DNA of 64,000 bases from Leptospira bouyouniensis. GTDB lineage: Bacteria > Spirochaetota > Leptospiria > Leptospirales > Leptospiraceae. This document shows, piece after piece, positions 18,777 to 28,889 of the stretch. The position numbers and the translations under genes were made by a program. Location of the stretch: NCBI RefSeq assembly GCF_004769525.1, contig NZ_RQFT01000007.1:372001-436000 (forward strand). Direction: 5' to 3'. A model generated the notes under the pieces. It did not search any database, was not told the origin of the DNA, and saw only the letters and a list, made by a program, of their open reading frames with translations. Within the stretch, counting starts at the first letter, position 1; every line of letters begins with the position of its first letter.

Positions 18777-19793
18777 ATGGCGATTTACTCCCGGTACGAA
18801 CCACATAGAAAGAAGAAATCAAAGGCACCGCTATTTTTATTGGTTTTAGCGCTAGGCCTTTCCGCTTTAGGGTTTACCTATAGAAAAGAAATTTATTTTC
18901 TTTTTGCCAAAGACCAAAGTGTCAGGGCAGAAAAAACCAAAGAAAAAACGATCGAACTTTGGAAATCAGGGAATCTTAAAGAAAAAGACATCGAGGACTT
19001 CCAATCCATTGCCACCACGTATTCAGAAAAAGACCCTACTGATCCAATTGCCTTCCATTTGATCGCTCGAAGTTTGTATTGGAATCTAAATCGTTTGGGG
19101 ATCCAATTCGATCATGACAGTTTAATCTTACATTTAGGTTCTTCTTTCCGTGAATTTATTGGAAGTTCAGTTCTCGCCGAATCAACATTAGATTCTATTT
19201 TTTGGAATGCACGTACAGCTGAAGCATACTCTTCATCACAATTCTCCGATTGGGAAAACAATCGAGTGTTGTTATTTTTAGGAGAAACTCACAGAGGAGT
19301 CAAAAGACCACAAGTGCTCGTGGGTGAATATGGGAATTTAGACCGATCCAAGTTATCTTTAGAGCTCCAATCCGTTTATATATGGCTTCTCACTTTTAAT
19401 ACGATGCTTGCAGGAGATGCAGCTGGCTTAGATCATTTGATAACCATTACAAAAGATCCAAATTATAAAATTGGGATCCACTTTTCGCCAAGAGAAGAAA
19501 ACTTTTTACGTGGTCTTGGTAAGTATTATAAAAAAGATTATGTAGGAGCTTTGTCATTACTCAGACAAGCCAAAACCAATAATCCCGATCGTATCACTGA
19601 AACTTCCATTATCACCGAAGCCACGATCTTTCACTTACAAAACTTATCTCAAAAAGGGATTGATCTCTTAGAAGAATTTTATCTATCCAATGGAAAGAAA
19701 AATACCGACATACCAATTCTTATCACAAAGTTTATGAAAGAAAAACCAGGCCTCAAAACCAAATTGGATCTAACGTTGGATAAAAAAGAATGA
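18777..19793 (+). CDS. Membrane-anchored TPR protein
   Basis: A 338-residue protein. The ATG at 18777 is chosen because the upstream in-frame sequence lies over the opposite-strand zinc-ribbon gene. The N-terminus is basic (RKKKSK) followed by one membrane segment (about 17-36), so the helical remainder probably faces the periplasm. TPR-like repeats are seen through about 60-320. It is divergent from the zinc-ribbon operon across a 71-base gap. The stop overlaps the next start by four bases. No specific function is recognisable. Confidence 0.8.
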   Translation: MAIYSRYEPHRKKKSKAPLFLLVLALGLSALGFTYRKEIYFLFAKDQSVRAEKTKEKTIELWKSGNLKEKDIEDFQSIATTYSEKDPTDPIAFHLIARSLYWNLNRLGIQFDHDSLILHLGSSFREFIGSSVLAESTLDSIFWNARTAEAYSSSQFSDWENNRVLLFLGETHRGVKRPQVLVGEYGNLDRSKLSLELQSVYIWLLTFNTMLAGDAAGLDHLITITKDPNYKIGIHFSPREENFLRGLGKYYKKDYVGALSLLRQAKTNNPDRITETSIITEATIFHLQNLSQKGIDLLEEFYLSNGKKNTDIPILITKFMKEKPGLKTKLDLTLDKKE

Positions 19794-20245
19794 AATTCTA
19801 TTTATTTATTTCTCAAATTCTACCGAACATCGGCAGAAAAATCAAATGGTTCAAAACTGTTTTTCAACAACTTGGTTCTAAAAAAAGTTTCCTTTGGATT
19901 CCATTGAGTATTGGATTGAGTTTCAATTGTGGTCTCTTTTACAAAGGAGTTCCCAAACCTGGAGAATTTTGTTATGTATTATCCAAACCTCCAGAATGTT
20001 TGTTTGTAGACTTTGAATCAAAAAAATTATTGTGGGAAGGTGTAGAGTATTCCCTGGATGAAAAACTTCGAATGGATTATTTTTTCCATAAAAACGAAGA
20101 TTTGTACGAACTCACCGTCTCTACGGTCAATCGAGTAGAAATCAAAAATTTATCAAAATCTAACTTCAATCAGTTTTATATGAGGAAAAAAGAGAAATTT
20201 ACTGAGATACAAAAAGGAAATTCAAATGATGAAACAAAGCATTGA
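19790..20245 (+). CDS. Probable lipoprotein, function unknown
   Basis: A 151-residue protein whose start overlaps the TPR gene stop by four bases (ATGA). A hydrophobic stretch near residue 35-46 ends in LSFNC, a possible lipobox with Cys47, but the N-terminal region before it is unusually long for a signal peptide. Later cysteines lie in GEFCYV and PECLFV. The end overlaps sufE by 20 bases. I recognise no family; envelope location is an inference from the hydrophobic segment. Confidence 0.65.
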   Translation: MKFYLFISQILPNIGRKIKWFKTVFQQLGSKKSFLWIPLSIGLSFNCGLFYKGVPKPGEFCYVLSKPPECLFVDFESKKLLWEGVEYSLDEKLRMDYFFHKNEDLYELTVSTVNRVEIKNLSKSNFNQFYMRKKEKFTEIQKGNSNDETKH

Positions 20246-20642
20246 AGATATCCAAAAAGAAATTATCTCTGAGTTTTCTGAACTCACTGATTGGGAAGAA
20301 AAATTCCAATACCTAATTGAGTTAGGTGAAGAATTACCATCGTTTCCTGATGAAAAAAGAACAGATGAGTATTTGGTACCAGGTTGCCAATCACGTGTGT
20401 GGGTTGCACCAAAGTTAAGTGAAGGAAAATTAGAATTTGATGCTGATAGTGATACAGCGCTGACAAAAGGACTTATCGCAATTCTCATACGAGTGTTTTC
20501 AGGACAAAGTCCAGAAGATATAGCGAATGCCTCACTCGGTTTTATAGAAGAGGTTGGTCTATCAAAGTTTTTATCGATCTCTAGACGAAATGGACTCTTT
20601 TCTATGGTACAAAAACTAAAGGGGTACGCAGAAAAAGTATAA
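20226..20642 (+). CDS. sufE: SufE-family sulfur acceptor protein
   Basis: A 138-residue protein with the SufE signature: [11 protein letters not shown], in which Cys54 would accept persulfide sulfur from the SufS desulfurase. SufE passes this on for iron-sulfur cluster assembly in the cytoplasm. Length and fold pattern fit the family. SufS and SufBCD are not in the window. The gene overlaps the preceding lipoprotein gene by 20 bases, suggesting coupled translation although no functional link is obvious. Confidence 0.93.
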   Translation: MMKQSIEDIQKEIISEFSELTDWEEKFQYLIELGEELPSFPDEKRTDEYLVPGCQSRVWVAPKLSEGKLEFDADSDTALTKGLIAILIRVFSGQSPEDIANASLGFIEEVGLSKFLSISRRNGLFSMVQKLKGYAEKV

Positions 20643-20715
20643 CACTCTTCTTTTTTCCTTTCCAAACCATTTGAATCTGCTTAGAATTTTCATTCGAATC
20701 ATCGTTAGGAATTCT

Positions 20716-21897
20716 ATGAAACAAATTCTAATTTTCATTTTAGTTCTTTTTACATTACAATGCGGAAAGGATCTTTCTCCTTTTGGAGGAGAACCAAATG
20801 TCACTCCCTTACCCAATCGTTTAAAACCAGAATGGCCAAATCCTGATTGGAAAGTCGTAACACCTGAATCTGTGGGAGTTAAATCCGAGAAACTCAATTT
20901 AGTTGAAGAGTATGCATTCACTCGTACAGGAGATGAAACGGATCGAAAAGGGCGGAGAACCGATGCTCTAGTGATCCTTCGGAATGGAAAACTCATTTAT
21001 GAAAAGTATGCGCGAAATTTCAAAGAAGATAAAGTCCACTTAACTTGGTCTGTGTCCAAAAGTATTTTACAAACTATGTATGGAATCGCTGTAAAACAAG
21101 GACTTATCAAGTTAGATGATCCAGGTTATTATCATTACGAACCACTCAGCCGTGATGAAGCTCATAAAAAAATTACAATTCGCCATTTGTTAAATATGTC
21201 TTCGGGTCTTGCAGCAGAAGAAGGTTATGAAAGTGGGCCTTTGAAGTCTTCCGTGATCGCTATGTTGTATACAAGGGGTAGAAAGGATATGGGAAGTTTT
21301 TGTGCAGACCTACCACTCCGAGCAGAACCTGGAACACAAGTATACTACTCAAGTTGTGATACTAATATCTTATCTGCGATCTTAAAAAAAGTTTATGGAG
21401 CGGAAGAGTACGACAAACTCCCATTCGAAAAAATCTTCAAACCATTAGGGATTACAAACGTAACATTTGAACGAGATGGATCAGGGACTTATGTAGGTTC
21501 ATCATATCTTTATATGACAGCAAGAGACCTTGCTAAAATTGGATATTTATACTTAAATGATGGTGTTTGGAATGGCGAAAGGTTATTACCAGAAGGTTGG
21601 GTGGCATTCACAAGGACTCCAGCCCCAGGATACAAAACTACTCCCTATTCTGATGATTTATCCCAAGACAACTATACTGCTCATTGGTATGCCAATACAG
21701 GAGTTCCCAACCGAGGGATTCATGAGCCATGGCCAGATGCACCTCATGATACATTTGCAGCAATTGGTCATTGGGGACAAATGTTGTATGTCATACCCAG
21801 TTTAGATCTCATCGTAGTACGGTTTGGTGATGATCGTGAAAAAGCTTTTATAAAAAATGATTTTTTAAAATTAATTAAGGAATCGGTGATTCGGTAA
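20716..21897 (+). CDS. Beta-lactamase-fold serine hydrolase lipoprotein
   Basis: A 393-residue protein; the ATG at 20716 has an upstream AGGA and begins a lipoprotein signal with the lipobox TLQC (Cys about 16). The serine-hydrolase fold of class C beta-lactamases and esterases is clear: SxxK at Ser112/Lys115 (WSVSKSIL), a YxS in YYSSCD and a late GHWGQM stretch in place of KTG. Such proteins can be esterases, D-aminopeptidases or peptidases; I do not claim antibiotic resistance. It lies 73 bases after sufE and is followed by a small membrane-protein gene 4 bases later. Confidence 0.88.
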   Translation: MKQILIFILVLFTLQCGKDLSPFGGEPNVTPLPNRLKPEWPNPDWKVVTPESVGVKSEKLNLVEEYAFTRTGDETDRKGRRTDALVILRNGKLIYEKYARNFKEDKVHLTWSVSKSILQTMYGIAVKQGLIKLDDPGYYHYEPLSRDEAHKKITIRHLLNMSSGLAAEEGYESGPLKSSVIAMLYTRGRKDMGSFCADLPLRAEPGTQVYYSSCDTNILSAILKKVYGAEEYDKLPFEKIFKPLGITNVTFERDGSGTYVGSSYLYMTARDLAKIGYLYLNDGVWNGERLLPEGWVAFTRTPAPGYKTTPYSDDLSQDNYTAHWYANTGVPNRGIHEPWPDAPHDTFAAIGHWGQMLYVIPSLDLIVVRFGDDREKAFIKNDFLKLIKESVIR

Positions 21898-21901
21898 TCT
21901 T

Positions 21902-22213
21902 ATGAAACGTAAAATCTCAGTGATTCTCGCTTTGTTATTTTTGTTCGTTATGTTTTGGGCACAATGGAACTGGAAACATCTTTCCAGTTTTCCATCGATC
22001 ATTTCCAGTTTTTATTCAAAAGAATATTGCAGTTGTTATTTTGTGGTGGAGTTATCAGAAGAACAGTGCCATGATTTTGCGAGGCAATGGGTTCCTATCA
22101 GCGAATTCAAATTAGACAAAGAAAATCGTTCTGTGACGGTGAAAGGACTTGGTCGAACCAATACTGCCAAATTCCAATCGAAAACGTATGGTTGCACTTT
22201 ATTAAATGAGTGA
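21902..22213 (+). CDS. Small single-pass membrane protein, unknown
   Basis: A 103-residue protein with one N-terminal hydrophobic segment (about 5-20) and a short domain with several cysteines (YCSCYF, QCHD, and one near the C-terminus). The closely spaced cysteines could form disulfides or bind a metal outside the membrane. It follows the serine hydrolase by only 4 bases, so the two are probably cotranscribed. I do not recognise the family. Confidence 0.7.
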   Translation: MKRKISVILALLFLFVMFWAQWNWKHLSSFPSIISSFYSKEYCSCYFVVELSEEQCHDFARQWVPISEFKLDKENRSVTVKGLGRTNTAKFQSKTYGCTLLNE

Positions 22214-22219
22214 ATCCAA

Positions 22220-23137
22220 TTAACGGTAGTATCGTATCCCTGGAAAAATAAAATTTATGCCAAAGATTAACCCTTTGGCTTTCACCTCTTCCGGTACAGG
22301 ACCAAAGTTTTGACCTCGGATGGAATCAAGGCAAGCTTGGTCGACTACCACTTGTCCTTGTGAAGAAACTAAACGTACATCCAAAACTTGGCCTTGTTCG
22401 CTGAGCATAAACAATACTTTGGTTTCCCCTTCTTTGATCCCTTCTCTTGCCACAACACCCGCCATATCACGGTAGGCATAGTTCCCTCCACCAGGTGGAG
22501 CAAAGGATTCTTCAATCCGCTTCAACATATTCTTAAAATAATAATAACCAGCAAGTTGTTTGGTCGGGATAGTTAATGCCTTTGCACCATCCCAGCGAAA
22601 CAAAAAATCTTGTTGGAACCGATAGTTAAAAGGAATTTTGGTCATCTGACCAGCGCTAGCTGACTGATTAGGACTTTCCTGTGCATTTGAATTGGTTTTT
22701 GGATCTGCTTTAAAAATTCCAAACTCAAAAATGTCATCTTCTTTCGTTTGTTCTGCTTTAGGTTGCATTTTACTTGGTGTAGATGCAGCACTTCCCATAA
22801 TGAATTCTCGAAATTGAGTCAGTGTGTGAAATCCTTGTTTTTCTGTGATTCCGCCACCGCCCGCCGAATCTTTGTTAGATAATGCTTTGTATTCATCTTT
22901 TTTGTCTGGATTAATGAACTGTTGTTCGACGAGTACTTCGTATATTTTTTCTTGTTCTTTCGGGCCGAGGTTTTCGATTGATTGTTCTTCTGCCCACATC
23001 TTCCATAACATATTCCGAGTGATGAGATGAGCCAAAAAAAAGGAAGAGATTAAGATGACAAATGTGAAGGCGAAGAAGAGACGTTTTTCCCCTTCTTCTT
23101 TTTCGGGTAATCGGAAATCAAAAGAGAGTGGGGCCAT
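22220..23137 (-). CDS. TonB-like energy transducer
   Basis: About 305 residues from the ATG at 23137, which overlaps the ruvB end by 20 bases. One N-terminal membrane segment (about 22-42) is followed by a long polar region and a C-terminal domain of about 90 residues with TonB-C features: [22 protein letters not shown], an alpha helix with a Cys (QACLDSIR) and a final beta strand. It would couple inner-membrane energy to outer-membrane receptors; one TonB-dependent receptor lies at 48 kb. The linker lacks the usual strong Pro-rich repeats. ExbB/ExbD are not nearby. Confidence 0.75.
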   Translation of the reverse strand: MAPLSFDFRLPEKEEGEKRLFFAFTFVILISSFFLAHLITRNMLWKMWAEEQSIENLGPKEQEKIYEVLVEQQFINPDKKDEYKALSNKDSAGGGGITEKQGFHTLTQFREFIMGSAASTPSKMQPKAEQTKEDDIFEFGIFKADPKTNSNAQESPNQSASAGQMTKIPFNYRFQQDFLFRWDGAKALTIPTKQLAGYYYFKNMLKRIEESFAPPGGGNYAYRDMAGVVAREGIKEGETKVLFMLSEQGQVLDVRLVSSQGQVVVDQACLDSIRGQNFGPVPEEVKAKGLIFGINFIFPGIRYYR

Positions 23138-24143
23138 TTTCACGATTTTCTCCCGTATTTCCAGTATAGGGAAGCCCCAAATGTTCGTAAGCTTTTTTCG
23201 TAGCCACTCGGCCTTGGGGAGTGCGGTCGATGAGACCAACACGCACTAGGAATGGCTCATATGTGTCTTCGATGGTTCGTTCTTCTTCGCCAAGTACGAC
23301 AGCAATTGGTTTGATTCCAACTGGTCCACCACCATAACGCGAAATGAGGATATCTAATATTTGCCTGTCTACGGCATCAAGTCCCAAATGGTCCACACCC
23401 ATTCGATCAAAAGCATACCGACAGGTTTTCAAACTAACAGACGTTTCGTTGTTGACCTCTGCAAAATCACGCACACGTTTTAATAGATGGTTTGCAATCC
23501 TTGGAGTTTTTCGACTCCGTTTACCAACTTCCATGGCAACCCCTTCTCCCAAGTCCACACCAAGTAATTTTGCCGAACGTTCCACAATGATTTGCATCTC
23601 TTCATCCGTATAAAAATCAAGTTTGAGGTGGATGCCAAATCTGGATTTGAGTGGATCACTGACAAGACCCGACCTGGTGGTCGCGCCGACTAATGTGAAT
23701 GGTTGGAGTTGGATTTGTAATGCGTTTGCAGTGACACCTTCTCCTACCACAAGGTCCACAAAAAAGTTTTCCATTGCAGGGTATAAGAGTTCTTCCTGTT
23801 TTTTGATGAAACCATGGATTTCATCGATGAAGAGGACTTCATTTGTTTTGAGTAAAGTGAGAAACCGGACCAAATCCGCTCCCTTCGAAATCGCTGGAGC
23901 AGAAGTGGGAGTAAAAGCGACTGCTAACTCGTTGGCAATGATATTGGCAAGTGTGGTTTTCCCAAGTCCAGGAGGACCAGAAATGAGTACATGGTCAAGT
24001 GTGCTTTTTCGTTTGCGTGCCGCTTCGACATATACCGATAGATTGGCTAATACCTCTTTTTGTCCAATGAACTCAGACAGTTTTGTGGGGCGAAGGTTTG
24101 GTTCTTCTTCGCCCGCTTGCATCCAATCTTCTCGTAAACTCAC
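23118..24143 (-). CDS. ruvB: Holliday junction branch-migration helicase RuvB
   Basis: A 341-residue AAA+ ATPase that drives branch migration with RuvA and RuvC in recombination repair. Walker A is GPPGLGKTT and Walker B is LFIDEIHG. The sensor and arginine-finger regions ([19 protein letters not shown]) and the C-terminal winged helix ([10 protein letters not shown]) are all present, and length is normal. RuvA and RuvC are not adjacent. It starts 1 base after the HtrA stop, so these genes and the TonB-like gene form one minus-strand unit. Confidence 0.98.
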   Translation of the reverse strand: MSLREDWMQAGEEEPNLRPTKLSEFIGQKEVLANLSVYVEAARKRKSTLDHVLISGPPGLGKTTLANIIANELAVAFTPTSAPAISKGADLVRFLTLLKTNEVLFIDEIHGFIKKQEELLYPAMENFFVDLVVGEGVTANALQIQLQPFTLVGATTRSGLVSDPLKSRFGIHLKLDFYTDEEMQIIVERSAKLLGVDLGEGVAMEVGKRSRKTPRIANHLLKRVRDFAEVNNETSVSLKTCRYAFDRMGVDHLGLDAVDRQILDILISRYGGGPVGIKPIAVVLGEEERTIEDTYEPFLVRVGLIDRTPQGRVATKKAYEHLGLPYTGNTGENRENGPTLF

Positions 24144-24144
24144 C

Positions 24145-25296
24145 TCAATTGGGTTTCTTCTCTGGAGTGATGGACGTCAAGATTTCATTTTTATTTCGGA
24201 TGATTTTTAGTTCGACTCGTTTGCCAATTTTGGAATTTACAATCAAACCAACGAGTTCATCCGGCGTTCGGATTGGTTTTCCATCAAATTCAATGATCAC
24301 ATCCATAAGTTGTAAACCTGCTTTGTTGGCAGGAGAACCTTTGTAGATTTGGTGGACCACTGCTCCTTGGTTGTTTTTCAATCCAAATTGTGCGATATCA
24401 CGATCTGTGATGTAATCAACACCAGCACCAATCCAAGCTCTTGCGACAACTCCATTCACTTTCAATTCTTCTACCACTCGCCGCGCTTCATTGATGGGAA
24501 TGGCAAAACCAATTCCATCCGAACCACCCGATTGGCTCACAATCATTCGGTTGATACCAATGACTTCCCCTCTGATATTGAGAAGTGGTCCTCCACTATT
24601 CCCTTGGTTGATGGCAGCATCTGTTTGGATATACGCAAGACCAGACCGGTCGAGACCTCCCCTTTGGATGGCGGAGACAACTCCAACGGTAAAAGATTGT
24701 TCGAGTCCAAGTGGAGCTCCGATGGCAATCGCCCAGTTCCCCACTCTGACTTTACTGGAATCACCGATCAAACTAGGAACAAGGGTCCCCTTTGGCGCGC
24801 TGATCTTTAATAAGGCAATGTCTGCCGTGGGATCCGAACCAATGAGTTTTGCTTCGTATTCACTTTTATTTTTTAACTTCACTGTAAACTTATCCATGTT
24901 TTGTACAACATGGTGGTTTGTCATAATGTAACCATCTTCGTTTAATACGATGCCTGATCCAAGTCCCGAAAGTTTTTGTTGTCGAGACCCCTTCCTTTGG
25001 TTTTGGGGATTCCCAAAAAAATATTCAAACGGATGTAAAGGTACATTTACTGTCCCTTCTGTGGCAATTGAAACCACACTCGGGGAAACTTTATCAAACA
25101 CTTCTTGGAACGCATCTTCTAAGGCAACAGCTTGCGTTTGTGCAGGTGATAATTTTTCACCACCATCTGCTTTGAGTTGCAGTGGGTTTTCCGAAGAATT
25201 TCCGCATGTGAGGATGGGAGACAAAAATGTCCCGAGTAATAAAAAGCTAAATGCGACGGCTAAGTATCGTAATGGATTCGTTTTTTTCTCAGTCAT
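24145..25296 (-). CDS. HtrA/DegQ-like periplasmic serine protease
   Basis: About 383 residues from the ATG at 25296, with an N-terminal membrane segment that ends in LTC, a possible lipobox. The protease domain has the catalytic His in TNHHVV, Asp in TADIALL and Ser in QGNSGGPL. Only one PDZ domain follows (about 285-375), so it is nearer to DegS or short DegQ forms than to two-PDZ DegP. It probably degrades or senses misfolded envelope proteins. It is divergent from the DJ-1 gene over about 120 bases and begins the ruvB unit. Confidence 0.93.
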   Translation of the reverse strand: MTEKKTNPLRYLAVAFSFLLLGTFLSPILTCGNSSENPLQLKADGGEKLSPAQTQAVALEDAFQEVFDKVSPSVVSIATEGTVNVPLHPFEYFFGNPQNQRKGSRQQKLSGLGSGIVLNEDGYIMTNHHVVQNMDKFTVKLKNKSEYEAKLIGSDPTADIALLKISAPKGTLVPSLIGDSSKVRVGNWAIAIGAPLGLEQSFTVGVVSAIQRGGLDRSGLAYIQTDAAINQGNSGGPLLNIRGEVIGINRMIVSQSGGSDGIGFAIPINEARRVVEELKVNGVVARAWIGAGVDYITDRDIAQFGLKNNQGAVVHQIYKGSPANKAGLQLMDVIIEFDGKPIRTPDELVGLIVNSKIGKRVELKIIRNKNEILTSITPEKKPN

Positions 25297-25419
25297 AGAC
25301 AATGAATACTCTCTCCTATTATATAAGACCCTAGAAACAGAGGGAAAGTTCCCATTTCTTGGGATCGATTTTTTATAAAAAAACTTGAACAAATTGTAAC
25401 AAACAAATCAAGTTTTAGT

Positions 25420-25986
25420 ATGGCAACTAAGGTTTTGATTCCCCTCTGTCCAGGATTTGAAGAAATGGAAGCCATCATTCTCATTGATGTTTTGCGGCGT
25501 GGGAATGTGCAAGTTGTCTCGGCAAGCAAATCAAAAGAACCGATCATTGCCTCTCGGAACACGATCCATTTAAGTGATACAATTTTCTCTGAAATCAATC
25601 CAAACGAATTCGATGCAATTGTTTTGCCAGGTGGACTCAATGGAACAAAGAACTTGATGGCAGAAACAGAAATCGAATTCTTCTTACAATCGTTTCACAC
25701 TTCAAAAAAAACCATCGCCGCCATCTGTGCGGCTCCAGCTGTTCTCCGAAAATTTGGAATCATTTCAGGAAAGATTCCCTATACTGCATTTCCCTCCTCC
25801 GATGATTTGGCAAATGGAGCTGGTGGAACTTACACAGGAAAACGAATTGAATCCTACCACCATATCCACACAAGTGTTGGTCCAGGCTCTGCGTTTGAAT
25901 TTGCTTTGTATCTTTTAGAGTTGTTTGAAGGAAAAGAAGTAATGGAAAAAGTGAAACAAGGTCTACAGTTACCTCATTCAGAATGA
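25420..25986 (+). CDS. DJ-1/PfpI-family protein
   Basis: A 188-residue DJ-1/YajL-type protein. The conserved Glu is in PGFEEMEA and the reactive Cys103 in AAICAAPAVL. The family includes chaperones, deglycase or glyoxalase activities and redox sensors; which applies here cannot be told. It appears to stand alone on the plus strand, and its 3' end overlaps the convergent STAS gene by 13 bases. Confidence 0.92.
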   Translation: MATKVLIPLCPGFEEMEAIILIDVLRRGNVQVVSASKSKEPIIASRNTIHLSDTIFSEINPNEFDAIVLPGGLNGTKNLMAETEIEFFLQSFHTSKKTIAAICAAPAVLRKFGIISGKIPYTAFPSSDDLANGAGGTYTGKRIESYHHIHTSVGPGSAFEFALYLLELFEGKEVMEKVKQGLQLPHSE

Positions 25987-26333
25987 GAATTTCTTTCGTT
26001 GATAAGAGATTGGACCGCCTTTTCCTCTGATTCAAATACTTCTAAGTGGCTTTCCATACCTGTCATTTTAAACACCTTGGCAACAGATCCATGTACACTA
26101 CATACCTTTAGATTGCCATGGTATTTTTTAAGTTTGTACATGGCAGTCACAAGAGTACCAATTCCAGAACTATCCATAAAGGGAACCTTTTCCAAATTGA
26201 CAACGATGTCGTATTGGTGTTTGCGCATTTTGTCATCCAAAATGTCTTTCAATTCTTTTGCATTGTACAAATCGACTTCACCTTCAATGGTGATGACTAC
26301 TACCTGATTGGAAGACGTTTCGTGAATGACCAT
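25974..26333 (-). CDS. STAS-domain anti-anti-sigma factor-like protein
   Basis: A 119-residue single STAS domain. The phosphorylatable Ser lies in PFMDSSGIGTLV, the typical partner-switching motif. Such proteins bind an anti-sigma kinase when dephosphorylated, and SpoIIE phosphatases reactivate them; two such phosphatases are in this window. No RsbW-like kinase is adjacent, so the partner is unknown. It stands alone between the DJ-1 gene and the carboxylase gene. Confidence 0.92.
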   Translation of the reverse strand: MVIHETSSNQVVVITIEGEVDLYNAKELKDILDDKMRKHQYDIVVNLEKVPFMDSSGIGTLVTAMYKLKKYHGNLKVCSVHGSVAKVFKMTGMESHLEVFESEEKAVQSLINERNSHSE

Positions 26334-26377
26334 TTGATTTAAATTTGTACCTTAAAAAGAAATGAAAAGGAAAAAAA

Positions 26378-27979
26378 TTACATTCTAAAGACACCGAAAG
26401 GTTTTCTTTCTTCTTTCCTTCTACTTAGGATTGATAATGCCCTTCCTAAAACTTTACGTGTATCCGCTGGATCTATGATTCCATCATCCCAAAGCCTTGC
26501 CGAACTATACACTGCAGATGACTTTTTTTCATAATCTTCTAAAATTGGTTTTTTGAAAGTAATTTCTTCCTCTGCTTGGATGGACTCTCCTTGGGCTTCT
26601 TTTTGGTCTTTTTTCACAGTCCATAAAACATTGGCAGCTTGTTCCCCTCCCATCACGGAGATACGAGCATTTGGCCACATCCATAAAAATTCTGGTGCAA
26701 ATGCGCGGCCACACATACCATAATTACCAGCTCCATATGATCCACCAGTAACAATTGTTAACTTAGGAACCGTAGTGGTTGATACTGCATTTACCATCTT
26801 TGCACCATCTCGCGCAATTCCATTATTTTCGTATTTTTTTCCTACCATAAATCCAGTGATATTTTGTAGGAAAAGAAGTGGAATCCTTCGTTGGTCGCAG
26901 AGTTCAATAAAGTGTGTTGCTTTAAGAGCAGATTCTGAAAACAAAACTCCATGGTTTGCAATGATTCCAACAGGATATCCATAAATTTCTGCAAAACCAG
27001 TGACAATCGTAGTGGCATATAGTTTTTTGAATTCATGAAACCTGGATCCATCCACTAATCTTGCGATGATTTCTCTTGGATCATAAGACTTACGAGAATC
27101 TCTTTCGATGATTCCATAAATTTCTTCTGTGGGATACAAAGGATCTTCAGTTTCTTTTGGAAGAGTGTGGTTTTTTGTATTTAAATTTTTGATAATGGAT
27201 CTTGTAATCTCGAGTGCATGGTAATCATCTTCAGCGTAATGATCTGTTACTCCTGAAATACGACAATGAACGTCCGCACCACCTAACTCTTCACCTGTGA
27301 CAACTTCACCTGTTGCAGCTTTTACAAGTGGTGGTCCACCTAAAAAAATCGTTCCATTTCCCTTTACAATTACCGATTCATCAGACATTGCAGGGATGTA
27401 AGCTCCACCAGCAGTGCACGATCCCATAACAACCGCTATCTGAGAGATTCCTTTAGCACTCATCCTGGCTTGGTTATAAAAGATTCTACCAAAATGGTCT
27501 TTGTCTGGAAATACTTCGTCTTGCATTGGCAAAAACGCCCCACCTGAATCGACTAAGTAAATACAAGGTAAGGAATTGTTTTCGGCAATCTCTTGCGCAC
27601 GAACGTGTTTTTTGACAGTGAGTGGATAATAAGTACCACCTTTGACAGTTGCGTCGTTGGCAACAATCATACAGTCGACTCCTTCCACTTTTCCAATGCC
27701 TGTGATGATCCCAGCTGATGGAACTGGATCAGGATAAACTCCTTCCGCTGCAAGACCACATATTTCCATAAACTCAGTATTTGCATCGATTAGTTCCGCA
27801 ATACGTTCTCTTGCAGTGAGTTTTTCTCTTGCTTTATGTTTCTCAAGAGCCTTTTTCCCGCCACCTAACTTTACTTGCTCGATGATTTTGCGAATGGGGA
27901 CAAGTGTTTCTAAATAAGCAGTACGATTCTGAATAAATTCGGAAGACAAAGGGTTAATTTTTGAAATTAGTCTTTCCAT
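26378..27979 (-). CDS. Carboxyltransferase subunit, methylcrotonyl-CoA carboxylase beta-like
   Basis: About 533 residues from the ATG at 27979, which has AAGGA upstream. A biotin-dependent acyl-CoA carboxyltransferase with two crotonase-like halves: the first has [11 protein letters not shown] and a GG-rich acyl-CoA site, the second ends in [10 protein letters not shown] and SVMGGEQAA. Length and motifs fit methylcrotonyl- or geranyl-CoA carboxylase beta better than the propionyl type. It would act in leucine or isoprenoid breakdown. The biotin-carrying alpha subunit is absent here. It is the last gene of the glm operon, 1 base after the hydrolase. Confidence 0.9.
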   Translation of the reverse strand: MERLISKINPLSSEFIQNRTAYLETLVPIRKIIEQVKLGGGKKALEKHKAREKLTARERIAELIDANTEFMEICGLAAEGVYPDPVPSAGIITGIGKVEGVDCMIVANDATVKGGTYYPLTVKKHVRAQEIAENNSLPCIYLVDSGGAFLPMQDEVFPDKDHFGRIFYNQARMSAKGISQIAVVMGSCTAGGAYIPAMSDESVIVKGNGTIFLGGPPLVKAATGEVVTGEELGGADVHCRISGVTDHYAEDDYHALEITRSIIKNLNTKNHTLPKETEDPLYPTEEIYGIIERDSRKSYDPREIIARLVDGSRFHEFKKLYATTIVTGFAEIYGYPVGIIANHGVLFSESALKATHFIELCDQRRIPLLFLQNITGFMVGKKYENNGIARDGAKMVNAVSTTTVPKLTIVTGGSYGAGNYGMCGRAFAPEFLWMWPNARISVMGGEQAANVLWTVKKDQKEAQGESIQAEEEITFKKPILEDYEKKSSAVYSSARLWDDGIIDPADTRKVLGRALSILSRRKEERKPFGVFRM

Positions 27980-27980
27980 A

Positions 27981-28886
27981 TTAGTCCTTATTTTGTTTAG
28001 CAAAATGGAATGTTTTAGTTTTTTTGTGAGAAAAACTATCTACAAAATAATGAAGTTTCTCATAAACAACGGTAGGACATTCTTCCATCGCCAAATGTTT
28101 ACATGGTAAAAAAACAAGACTACTAGTTCTTAATGTTTCTTTCATATATTCTGTTTGTTTAGGAGATATTCGATAATCTTCTTCTCCCAAATAAATTTGT
28201 CTTAGGCCAACAAAGTGTTTGGCTCCTTCTTCAATTTCACGCAAAGCATGAGTAGAACGATCTACATTTCGAATAAATTCCAATGTATTTTTGCGATTTT
28301 TACCTTCGAATAACAAGTAATACATCGTTTTCTCCCATTCACCTGTGAAGTGATGGGTTTTTTTCACAAGAAACCATTTATAAAAAAATCGAAGCAAAGG
28401 AGGTCTGAATAAAAAAGAAAAAAATTCACCAATGATTGGTAAACGTAGGAAATGTAACGGGAAATAATATCTAAATTTTGGTAAGTTCATGAACCCACCA
28501 AAAATGGAAAGGGATTTAAATTGATTTGAATGTTCTTTGAAAGCAAAACATAAAATAGGTAATGCGTAATCATATACTACTACATGTACTTTTTTATCTC
28601 CAACCACTTTTTCCAAAAATAAAGGAAGGTAATGGGCTTGTAAGCGGTGCGATAAAGGTCCATCAGGTCTTCCACTAAATCCAGTTCCTAAAAAATCAAG
28701 AGCTATCACTCTATAGTGTGTTGATAATAACTCAACAAGCTTACGATAATTATATGAAGTTGTTAAAAAACCAGGCAACAAAAGTATGATGTCATCGCCT
28801 TTCCCTTCCTCTAAATAAAAGAAACTCATGCCATCGATGACAACAGATTTACCTGAATTAATGTGTGCCTGTAAACTAGGTGTCAT
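27981..28886 (-). CDS. Alpha/beta hydrolase with Asp at the nucleophile position
   Basis: A 301-residue alpha/beta hydrolase. The oxyanion-hole region ([14 protein letters not shown]) and a following [14 protein letters not shown] block are typical. At the nucleophile elbow the sequence is VVYDYALP, so Asp106 replaces the usual Ser, as in haloalkane dehalogenases and epoxide hydrolases. The late catalytic His is in [11 protein letters not shown]. It lies 3 bases after the GlmU-like gene and just before the carboxylase gene. The substrate is unknown. Confidence 0.85.
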   Translation of the reverse strand: MTPSLQAHINSGKSVVIDGMSFFYLEEGKGDDIILLLPGFLTTSYNYRKLVELLSTHYRVIALDFLGTGFSGRPDGPLSHRLQAHYLPLFLEKVVGDKKVHVVVYDYALPILCFAFKEHSNQFKSLSIFGGFMNLPKFRYYFPLHFLRLPIIGEFFSFLFRPPLLRFFYKWFLVKKTHHFTGEWEKTMYYLLFEGKNRKNTLEFIRNVDRSTHALREIEEGAKHFVGLRQIYLGEEDYRISPKQTEYMKETLRTSSLVFLPCKHLAMEECPTVVYEKLHYFVDSFSHKKTKTFHFAKQNKD

Positions 28887-28889
28887 GTT

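Noticed and set aside
20222..20665. A 147-residue reading frame opposite sufE
   Set aside because: It fully mirrors sufE and its composition (Ser/Phe-rich, no domain) is that of an antisense shadow.
23623..24210. A 195-residue reading frame opposite ruvB
   Set aside because: It lies antisense to a strongly conserved gene and has no recognisable domain or start signal.
25342..25353. Short GGGAA/TTCCC inverted repeat upstream of the HtrA gene as a stress operator
   Set aside because: Only five paired bases with a two-base loop; this occurs by chance too easily to support a regulatory call.
24349..25378. Several plus-strand reading frames of 140-150 residues opposite the HtrA gene
   Set aside because: All are mirror frames of a clear protease gene, with no Shine-Dalgarno and no family features.
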